Shown in pieces: positions 1-5,454 of a DNA stretch of 5,454 bases; within the stretch, counting starts at the first letter, position 1, and each line of letters starts with the position of its first letter. A program made the translations under genes and the position numbers. The stretch comes from Pseudobdellovibrionaceae bacterium (GTDB taxonomy: Bacteria > Bdellovibrionota > Bdellovibrionia > Bdellovibrionales > UBA1609). The notes under the pieces are model-generated. The model did no database searches and was not told where the DNA came from. It worked only from the letters and a program-made list of their open reading frames with translations. The stretch is from assembly GCA_026712605.1 (NCBI GenBank), contig JAPORL010000013.1, forward strand, positions 1 to 5,454, written 5' to 3'.

Positions 1-3000
1 GGTTAAATAGAAAATAATACTATAAGTTAAAAAAGCGGCAGGTAAATTGGCTATAATAATTTTCCATGAGTATTTGTAGTTTTCCATTAGGCTATTATCT
101 TCTGCTTTAAATTGTTTTTTTATCCATTTTAAAAAACCAAATTTTTTGTTAACTTCCCTTTTATTTGGAAAAACATCAAAGCCTTGTGTTCCCTCTAAAC
201 GAGCATCCATTTGCACTTTAAACCAAGCTCCAGCTAAAATATCAGTAATCAAAGTTGAAAAGAAACCAGCCCATATGGCATAACGACTTAGGTGAAACCA
301 TGCCTCTTCTGTGAAAGGTTTATCATGTAGCATTTTAAGAATCCCTTGATCCACTCCCGCTAAAAATAGGAAAGTAAAAAAAAGCTCAATGGGTTTATCA
401 ATAATATAGTAAGTGAGCTGTTGCCGAGTTGCTCTAGCTAAGGCTTCTGAATCGTTAAGCAATTTTTTAGCTTTACCGAATCTGTCCATTTGAAGATTGT
501 GATTAGGGTCTAAAGCTTTTTGACTGGTTTCTTCGCTTTTTGCAATACGCCTTTTTAATAGTCCGCTTAATAGATCATCTACAGCTTTAAGGGACTTTTG
601 AGTGACTTGCTGTTCTTTAGCTACTCTTTCTACTCTTTGTCTGATCTCTTCTGGCTGAAGTGTTTTTTCAAAAAGGCTATTATCACTTATAAATAATTCC
701 ATACTTTTTAGTTTTAACTTTTTATCATTTGGATTATTTTCTTTGGAATTTGTTAAATCCAATAAATAGTCTCGCATAACCTCTTGAAAAAGCTCTCTTT
801 TATAAACACCATAAAAAGCTTTCAGCCTTTTGTTTTTTATATCATGAGTTTGAAGTTTAGCCCCTTTTGAAAGAGTGCTTACTTCTACTGGAGCCTCTTT
901 CCCTGTGAGTTTAGTAAGCTCTATATAAGCTTGAGCTGTAACTTCTTTTAAAAAGAGCTTTTCTATTTTTATAATTTTCTCTTCAAAAATTTTTAAATTT
1001 TTAAATTCAGTTTTATTATTTGTATTACTAGAAATTTTTTTAGCTTTAAATTTATTTAAAATTCGCTCTATATGATTTTCAGTTCCTCCATTAAATGGAC
1101 TGGAAGTGTGTTTATTTTCATGGGTAACATTAAAATATTTGGGATAATACAACATTTTTAAAAGGGTAGTAGGTCTGAGGTATGTGCTTCTTACAAAAAA
1201 GAACCAGTTCCAGCTTAAGCCTAAAAATCTGAAGGTTTTAGCCCATGAAGAATAGCCTATTAAAAGATGAGCTATAGCTTGATTTAAAGTTTTAATTTCT
1301 GTTTTTGATAGAGATTCATCTGATGAAAAAAGATCTTTTCCTGTTTCTGTTTTGATTTCTTTGATTATATCGTATAGTCTTTCATTTTGAGCCTCTGTAA
1401 AATCTGAATTTTGAAGTAAACCAGAAATATGTATAGCTTCTCCTGACATTTCAAAAGTTAATGATAATTCAGGATTTATTTTTAAAAATTCTTTATCTAA
1501 CAAATCTTTTAAGTTTCCCTCTGAAAGTGTAAATGTTTTTTTAATTATTTCATTTCCTTTTTTTAAGGATAGAGAAATTTGATTGTCTTTTAATATATCT
1601 TGTTTTTCAGCGGAAGAATTTAAAACCAAGCTTTGCTTTCCTTGAGGACTAATATCTAAAGAAAGCTCTTTACCAGATTCTAAGGCAGAAAAAAGAGAAG
1701 CTAAACTAGAAGTTGTTTTTAAAATTTGATGGCTTTCTATATCATTAAAACCTAATTTTATTGTAATTGGTAAACCTAATTTTCTTTTTTCCGCATTAGA
1801 TAAATCTTGGATAAACTTAGATTGGTTTTTTTGTTCATATTTTATAAATCTATTTTTAAAATTCTTTAAGGATTGTAATAAACCATGAGCTTTTTTTTGA
1901 TGCTCCTGTTCTTTATGAGAGGAGAGATGTTTTTTTAAATAATAAAAGTTGGTACTTAAATGCAATCCTCCTATAAATATAAGACCAGCGCTAAATAGAG
2001 CAACAAGCCCTTCTAAAAGGTGAAAGGGCTTATCTCCTTTGAAATAAGAATCATAAAGCCCAGTAGCACTCACCCACTCAAAGCTGTTTTTAGCCGTTAT
2101 TGTGAAAAGGTCGCCCCAATTTAGAAACCAGTTTTTCATGGTGTTTAAAGCCGTGAAGGAATAGTTAGCAACCTCAGGAGAGGCAATAGCGCTAGCTCCT
2201 ATTAAAACTCCTGCTGTCAGAGTTCGGTGTTTAGAAGCTTGATAGAGAGAATGTGATAAAGCCGATTTAAAAGCTAAAAATCGATTGTTTATGCTGTCGG
2301 ATTTTAAAGAAACTGAGTTTGCTATTAAGCCTAAAGCTTTTTCTATTTTAGGGGCGCCTAGAGGCTGAGCGCTACTGATATGATTGAGAAAGAGAAAAAA
2401 ACGATTATAAAATTTTCTTTTTTTATTTAACTCATTAGATACATTTTCAATAGAGGATTGAAAATTTTTATCTGCCATTAAACTATCTTTAAATTCATTG
2501 GCAATTTGGTTTTCTTCTGGGAGATTAGAAAGTTTAGTAGAAACTTGATTGAGTTTTCCATAATTGCCTGAGATATCTTTAGCTGTGCCAATTTGTCTTC
2601 TATTTTCTAAAATTTTCAAGACAAGCTGTTTTGTATCCAAAGATAAATTTTTATCTTGTGAATTTTTTGATTGCATAGAATCGGCTATTGAATGTTCAAA
2701 ATTGTCCACTATTTCCTTCAAAAACTTTTGAGACATTTTTGCGGATTCTGGCTCTAAAAGAGAGATAGTTACATTAAAACTCAATTGCTGGAGTTGAGAA
2801 AGAAAACTTATCTGATTGAGAGAAAGAGAAAGCTCTCCTATATTTAATTTGTTATCGTCTGTAAGGCTTAGTTTTTGTGGATATAAAACATTTTCCTTTG
2901 TTAAATTTGTTTTTTCAAAATCTAAAGGAATATAAAATAGAGGCAAAGCTGTTCTACCAATAGCTGATTCAAAATATTTTAAATCAATAAAAGAAATAAA

Positions 3001-3819
3001 GGCTTTTTTATCAGAAACTTTACTAGACTCCAGAAAAACTAAAAAATTATCAAAAAAAGCTATCCATTCTATATTTTGAGGAAAAGAGTTTATTACTTTT
3101 CCTTCATAAGAAAAACGAAATGAAAGTCTTTGTTGAGAGTCATTTTTATAAACTGAGCCTTTAAACTTTGAATTGTCTTCTAAAACCAGAGGAGCGATTT
3201 TTGTTTGGCTAGGATGTGATAGAATAGCTTGAATATGTTTTTCTTTTGTATCTTCAAAAATCTCTATTAGTAAATTTTTAGCTTGGATCTGATCTGAAAT
3301 TTTTTGCTCACTGAGGTTACTAACTTTAGTTTGTTGTCTACTTATTTTGTCTTCCAGTTTTTCTTGAAGATTTTCTAACTGAATTATTTCATCGTTTGAA
3401 TAATCTTCTATGTTAGAAGGATTTGCTTTATTTGTTAGCTCTTCAACTCTTTTCTCTATTTCAATTTGTTTCGTTAAGAATTCATTATTACCTTTTAGAT
3501 CTTCTAAAAGTTTTTCTTGTTGGGGGAGTTTGCGCGCTTTATAGTGAACTTCCTGATTTAATATAGAAAATACATCTAAAGGATGATTTTTATAATATTT
3601 TGAACTGACTTCTTCTGGATTAAAAATAAAATCTCTTAAAGATTCAACATGCTTTTTATTAAACTCAGAGGCTTTTTGTAAATTTCTTTGTTCTTCTTCT
3701 GTTAAAGGGTTGGCTTTTAGTAAAACAGGCTGAATAGCTAACTGAAAAGCTATTAGAGTGTTTAACAATTGTTTTAATAGATCTTTAGATTTAATAAAAT
3801 GGTATAATTTTTTAATCAT
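1..3819 (-). CDS. Very large exported multi-pass membrane protein of unknown function (3' end cut by window edge)
   Basis: I do not recognise the family. The frame is open for 1273 codons from ATG at 3819-3817 to position 1, so the C-terminus lies outside the window. An in-frame TAA lies 13 codons upstream, with no ATG, GTG or TTG between, so this ATG is the best start; its ribosome site is weak (only an AAAAG next to it). Residues 1-36 look like a signal peptide: KK near the start, hydrophobic core about 18-34, possible cleavage after LKA36. Residues 98-195 are charged and coiled-coil-like. About 195-360 looks beta-rich and includes the segment FIDLKYFESAIGRTALP near 277-293. Hydrophobic, probably membrane-embedded segments lie near 532-547, 602-620, 848-880 (W/F-rich, LGLSWNWFFFV), 1143-1161, 1181-1199 and 1253-1273. 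Long soluble stretches at 621-845 and 885-1140 separate them. I read no cysteine anywhere. The pattern suggests an inner-membrane protein with large envelope or cytoplasmic domains; its role is unknown. It is transcribed divergently from rnpB. Confidence 0.9.
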   Translation of the reverse strand, partial: MIKKLYHFIKSKDLLKQLLNTLIAFQLAIQPVLLKANPLTEEEQRNLQKASEFNKKHVESLRDFIFNPEEVSSKYYKNHPLDVFSILNQEVHYKARKLPQQEKLLEDLKGNNEFLTKQIEIEKRVEELTNKANPSNIEDYSNDEIIQLENLQEKLEDKISRQQTKVSNLSEQKISDQIQAKNLLIEIFEDTKEKHIQAILSHPSQTKIAPLVLEDNSKFKGSVYKNDSQQRLSFRFSYEGKVINSFPQNIEWIAFFDNFLVFLESSKVSDKKAFISFIDLKYFESAIGRTALPLFYIPLDFEKTNLTKENVLYPQKLSLTDDNKLNIGELSLSLNQISFLSQLQQLSFNVTISLLEPESAKMSQKFLKEIVDNFEHSIADSMQSKNSQDKNLSLDTKQLVLKILENRRQIGTAKDISGNYGKLNQVSTKLSNLPEENQIANEFKDSLMADKNFQSSIENVSNELNKKRKFYNRFFLFLNHISSAQPLGAPKIEKALGLIANSVSLKSDSINNRFLAFKSALSHSLYQASKHRTLTAGVLIGASAIASPEVANYSFTALNTMKNWFLNWGDLFTITAKNSFEWVSATGLYDSYFKGDKPFHLLEGLVALFSAGLIFIGGLHLSTNFYYLKKHLSSHKEQEHQKKAHGLLQSLKNFKNRFIKYEQKNQSKFIQDLSNAEKRKLGLPITIKLGFNDIESHQILKTTSSLASLFSALESGKELSLDISPQGKQSLVLNSSAEKQDILKDNQISLSLKKGNEIIKKTFTLSEGNLKDLLDKEFLKINPELSLTFEMSGEAIHISGLLQNSDFTEAQNERLYDIIKEIKTETGKDLFSSDESLSKTEIKTLNQAIAHLLIGYSSWAKTFRFLGLSWNWFFFVRSTYLRPTTLLKMLYYPKYFNVTHENKHTSSPFNGGTENHIERILNKFKAKKISSNTNNKTEFKNLKIFEEKIIKIEKLFLKEVTAQAYIELTKLTGKEAPVEVSTLSKGAKLQTHDIKNKRLKAFYGVYKRELFQEVMRDYLLDLTNSKENNPNDKKLKLKSMELFISDNSLFEKTLQPEEIRQRVERVAKEQQVTQKSLKAVDDLLSGLLKRRIAKSEETSQKALDPNHNLQMDRFGKAKKLLNDSEALARATRQQLTYYIIDKPIELFFTFLFLAGVDQGILKMLHDKPFTEEAWFHLSRYAIWAGFFSTLITDILAGAWFKVQMDARLEGTQGFDVFPNKREVNKKFGFLKWIKKQFKAEDNSLMENYKYSWKIIIANLPAAFLTYSIIFYLT

Positions 3820-3835
3820 AATCTTTTGAATTTCT

Positions 3836-3934
3836 AATAGGTTATTTCCTTTAATTTAAGAGCTTTTTATTTTTTAGGCTTAACTCAATAGGTTATTATT
3901 TATTTTCTCCATTTAATTTAAGAACTTTTTATTT
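3836..3934. repeat. Imperfect direct repeat in the leader of the large gene
   Basis: Two related blocks occur in the same order twice. AATAGGTTATT is found at 3836-3846 and again at 3887-3897. A 23-base block at 3850-3872 recurs at 3912-3934 with one difference (G to A). The second copy is longer by about 11 bases between the two blocks. Both lie between the candidate minus-strand promoter and the start codon of the large gene, so they would be in its 5' untranslated leader. The function is unknown; an old local duplication in AT-rich DNA is the simplest explanation. Confidence 0.7.
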
Positions 3935-3935
3935 A

Positions 3936-3963
3936 ATTATAGTTAATTGTCAATTAATATCTA
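3936..3963 (-). promoter_or_regulatory. Candidate sigma-70-type promoter for the large membrane-protein gene
   Basis: Read on the minus strand, a perfect TATAAT lies at 3941-3936. It is preceded by TAGATA (4 of 6 matches to TTGACA) at 3963-3958, with a 16-base spacer. Transcription would begin near 3930, giving a leader of roughly 110 bases that includes the direct repeat. The surroundings are so AT-rich that a chance TATAAT is quite possible. Confidence 0.35.
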
Positions 3964-4035
3964 TAAGCTCCTTTATCAAAGCTATATGACAAAAGCTGTA
4001 GGAAAAACAAATTTTTATCTAAGAAAATTTAAGAT

Positions 4036-4052
4036 TGTGAAAAATTTTCACA
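4036..4052. promoter_or_regulatory. 17-base perfect dyad (TGTGAAAA-A-TTTTCACA), possible operator
   Basis: Eight bases, TGTGAAAA, are mirrored exactly by TTTTCACA around a single central A. The dyad sits in the divergent intergenic region, about 80 bases upstream of the candidate large-gene promoter and about 120 bases upstream of the rnpB promoter. It resembles the half-sites of CRP-like regulators (TGTGA and TCACA) but has seven bases between them rather than the usual six. No T-run follows that would make it a terminator. A regulator binding site is an inference only. Confidence 0.35.
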
Positions 4053-4173
4053 GATTAGATAAAATATTATAAAAAAGATTTTTTCTCAAAGTATGAAAAT
4101 TTTACAATTAAGTAAGAAAAAAATGATCTATTTGTTTTTAAATTTAATGAAAATAAGAAAATTTGTATTAAAA

Positions 4174-4200
4174 TTGTAATAAGCTTTAAAGTGTTATAGT
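4174..4200 (+). promoter_or_regulatory. Candidate promoter of rnpB
   Basis: TATAGT at 4195-4200 is a good -10 element. TTGTAA at 4174-4179 serves as the -35 with a rather short 15-base spacer (16 if ATTGTA is used). The -10 ends six bases before 4207, which is where the 5' strand of helix P1 of the RNase P RNA begins. Promoter position and RNA 5' end therefore agree. Confidence 0.6.
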
Positions 4201-4206
4201 ATCCAA

Positions 4207-4526
4207 AAGGATAAACAAAAGCTCGCTTTACTTTAAGTGAAGAGGAAAGTCCGGACTCCTTCAGCAGTGCAAAGGCTAATGGCCTTCCACCGAAAGGTGA
4301 GGACAAGTGGAACAGAAAGCAGATCCAGCAAGTCTAACTTGGCTGGAGTGAAATCAGCTAAACTCTGCATGGAGCGAGATCAAATAAGAAGGCTATACTT
4401 TTGCTGAGAGTTTGCGCCTTCGGGTCGATCGCAAGAGGGCTTTGGCAACAAAGCTCCTAGATGAATGAGCTTTTCCCTTTTTTTGGCAAAAAAAGGAAGA
4501 CAGAATCCGGCTTATCGCTTATCCTT
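4207..4526 (+). ncRNA. rnpB: RNase P RNA, bacterial class A (catalytic RNA of RNase P)
   Basis: This is the ribozyme that, with the RnpA protein, removes 5' leaders from tRNA precursors. Conserved blocks are unmistakable: AGGAAAGTCCGGACTCC at 4243-4259, ACAGAAAGC at 4312-4320, GGAGCGAGATCAAATA at 4371-4386, TAGATGAATGA at 4458-4468 and GACAGAATCCGGCTTATCG near 4499-4517. Helices traced by hand: P1 4207-4214/4519-4526; P2 4217-4224/4467-4474 (8 bp, perfect); P3 4226-4242; P6 4262-4266/4402-4406; P8 4272-4286; P9 4288-4299 with a GAAA loop; P12 4325-4346; P15 4378-4381/4427-4430; P16 4388-4393/4416-4421; P17 4397-4401/4407-4411; P18 4436-4458 with a GCAA loop; P19 4471-4499. GGGT at 4422-4425 is the expected L15 site for the tRNA CCA end. 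At about 320 bases it is shorter than E. coli M1 RNA (377): P3 is minimal and P13/P14 appear to be absent. The P6 and P2 pairings support class A. Confidence 0.97.
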
Positions 4527-4536
4527 CAATGCCTAT

Positions 4537-4570
4537 GAGGCTGGCTTAAAAGCTGGCCTCCTTATTTTTA
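4537..4570 (+). terminator. Intrinsic terminator of rnpB
   Basis: A 24-base hairpin (4537-4560) forms a 10-bp stem, with GAGGC opening and GCCTC closing, two G-T wobbles in the middle and a four-base loop. CTTATTTTTA follows at 4561-4570. It starts ten bases after the 3' strand of P1 and so fits as the end of the rnpB transcript. No comparable terminator is seen for the repeat-protein gene arriving from the other side. Confidence 0.85.
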
Positions 4571-4785
4571 AATTTGTGTGAAAAGCTTGTAAGATATAAA
4601 GCTAAAAGCGAGTTCGGATTTGAATCCAAGGTCCAAGCTACAGATCGCTTTGTAGAATGAAAAGATAGAACATATACAGAAACAAAGACAAAAGTAGGAT
4701 ATAACTTTTAGAGCATAGACTAACTAATAAAGAGTAAAATGCTAATAAGTTAATTACTTAAAACATGTCACTTCATAATGATTTT
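4571..4785. other. Intergenic region between the rnpB terminator and the 3' end of the repeat-protein gene
   Basis: These 215 bases contain no coding frame that I can support on either strand. The only structure of note is a nested inverted repeat: AAAGCGA at 4605-4611 pairs with TCGCTTT at 4645-4651, and inside it GGAT/ATCC (4616-4619 with 4624-4627) forms a small stem. A small RNA or degenerate element is possible, but nothing identifies it. On the minus strand, downstream of the repeat-protein stop, only a short AT hairpin (TAAGT/ACTTA around 4745-4760) is visible, which is not a convincing terminator. Confidence 0.5.
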
Positions 4786-5454
4786 TTATCTACATAACGC
4801 TTCACATTCACTACGACTATAATGTTCAGTACCAAAATGAGTTTCTTTTACACTACTTGCTTTAAGAGTATATCTCCGTTTAGCACCAGAGTTAGTGAAG
4901 CTTAAAGAACATCCTTCTCCTTGGGTGGTACATAAATTAAATTCACCTATTACCCGACTGTTGGACTGAGGTACTGAGCTACTTTTGATGTTCGTGCTGT
5001 GGGAATTAAGTCTAAAAGTGTTTCGGTTGTTTGAGAAAACAGTATGACCAATACCAAAACCCGTACTTTTAAAAGAACAACAATAAAAATGTAAAGTTGA
5101 ATCTTGTCCGATAGATATACCTCTTTTTACTCCAGCCACATATTTTCCATCTGGACATGAGTCATAAGAAGAATTACCAGTTGCTGACATCCATGCGCAG
5201 TTTTTCTTCTTTGTAGGTACTTCTCCACTAGTACTAAGCACACAAACTTTCTTTCCTTGTGCATCAAAGCCCTGTAGCATTTGCCCATCGGGACATTTAA
5301 CATTAGCCAAGGATCTATCAGAATCTACACAAATTTTATTTCCATTTGAATTAAAACCTTTAAGAACCTTCCCAGCTCCACAATCAGCATCTGCCGTATT
5401 CACACCTTTAGGCATATTCACACAGACTTTATCTCCTTGTGCATCAAAGCCCTG
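4786..5454 (-). CDS. Cysteine-rich repeat protein, probably secreted or surface-exposed (5' end cut by window edge)
   Basis: The frame is open from the right edge to TAA at 4788-4786, giving 222 visible residues; the start and any signal peptide lie outside. The first 72 residues contain units of about 30 residues with a C-x16-C spacing (C25 to C42, C54 to C71) built on the pattern CPDGQ-L-QGFDAQGKKVCV, with part of an earlier unit at 1-12. A fourth CPDGKYVAGV start occurs at 100-109. Residues 86-222 form a different C-terminal domain with C86, C100, a CC pair at 125-126 in FYCCSF, C175, C182, C217 and C221. There are 13 cysteines in all, which suggests disulfides and an extracytoplasmic location. 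Such repeat-plus-cap proteins in environmental Gram-negatives are often predicted adhesins or fibre-like surface proteins; that role is inferred, and I cannot name the family. It lies tail-to-tail with rnpB. Confidence 0.9.
   Translation of the reverse strand, partial: QGFDAQGDKVCVNMPKGVNTADADCGAGKVLKGFNSNGNKICVDSDRSLANVKCPDGQMLQGFDAQGKKVCVLSTSGEVPTKKKNCAWMSATGNSSYDSCPDGKYVAGVKRGISIGQDSTLHFYCCSFKSTGFGIGHTVFSNNRNTFRLNSHSTNIKSSSVPQSNSRVIGEFNLCTTQGEGCSLSFTNSGAKRRYTLKASSVKETHFGTEHYSRSECEALCR
5241..5454 (-). repeat. Tandem ~90-base coding repeats, outer two copies nearly identical
   Basis: Three copies of a 34-base core lie at 5421-5454, 5328-5361 and 5241-5274, spaced 93 and 87 bases apart. They encode QGFDAQGDKVCV, KGFNSNGNKICV and QGFDAQGKKVCV. 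The outer two copies differ at only 3 of 34 bases, while the middle copy is clearly diverged. The array probably continues beyond the right edge, since the first visible unit is cut. Confidence 0.85.

Noticed and set aside
3948..3953. Perfect TTGACA on the minus strand as a -35 box
   Set aside because: It is only six bases from the TATAAT at 3936-3941, and no reasonable -10 lies 15-18 bases downstream, so it cannot work with that -10 box.
4036..4052. CRP-binding site
   Set aside because: The TGTGA and TCACA half-sites are separated by seven bases rather than six, so I list it only as an unspecified dyad.
4036..4060. Terminator for a transcript crossing the divergent intergenic region
   Set aside because: The hairpin has an A/T core and is not followed by a T-run on either strand, and both flanking genes are read away from it.
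4067..4306. 79-codon open frame on the minus strand
   Set aside because: It lies antisense to the rnpB promoter and the first third of the RNase P RNA, whose conserved blocks explain that sequence. The predicted peptide is low-complexity and has no recognisable features.
4612..4630. tRNA T-arm-like sequence (GTTCGGATTTGAATCC)
   Set aside because: On both strands the five-base stem required around the loop does not pair, and no acceptor, D or anticodon arms are found at the right distances.
5419..5421. GTG as the start codon of the repeat-protein gene
   Set aside because: The frame stays open to the window edge, and the upstream codons encode QGFDAQGDKVC, which completes another repeat unit. 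The GTG is therefore an internal valine.

Overview
The window is very AT-rich (about 70% A+T by eye) and holds two protein genes, both cut by the window edges, on either side of a complete RNase P RNA gene. I cannot name the organism. The low GC, the class A RNase P RNA, a very large exported multi-pass membrane protein and a cysteine-rich repeat protein of the 'CPDGQ-LQGFDAQGKKVCV' kind would suit a Gram-negative predatory or environmental lineage such as Bdellovibrionota. That is an impression from sequence style, not a demonstrated assignment.

Layout. Positions 1-3819, minus strand: an uninterrupted frame of 1273 codons that leaves the window at position 1 without a stop. It has a signal-peptide-like N-terminus, a coiled-coil-rich stretch, a probable beta-rich domain, and several hydrophobic segments separated by long soluble parts. 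By my reading it has no cysteine. Positions 3820-4206: a very AT-rich divergent intergenic region with an imperfect direct repeat in the presumed leader of the large gene, a candidate promoter for each side, and a 17-base dyad.

Positions 4207-4526, plus strand: rnpB. Helices P1, P2, P3, P6, P8, P9, P12, P15, P16, P17, P18 and P19 can be traced by hand. The molecule is compact: P3 is a minimal hairpin, and the segment where P13 and P14 normally lie is about five bases long. An intrinsic terminator follows at 4537-4570. Positions 4571-4785 hold no gene that I can support, only a weak nested hairpin.

Positions 4786-5454, minus strand: the C-terminal part (222 codons) of a cysteine-rich repeat protein whose start lies beyond the right edge. 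Two of its three visible repeat units are almost identical at the DNA level, although a diverged unit lies between them.

Nothing here looks like a pathway or defence operon. The three genes are separate transcription units: rnpB is read away from the large membrane-protein gene and towards the repeat-protein gene. No CRISPR array, transposon, integrase or tRNA was found. The most notable points are the reduced specificity domain of the RNase P RNA and the uncharacterised, cysteine-free giant membrane protein.
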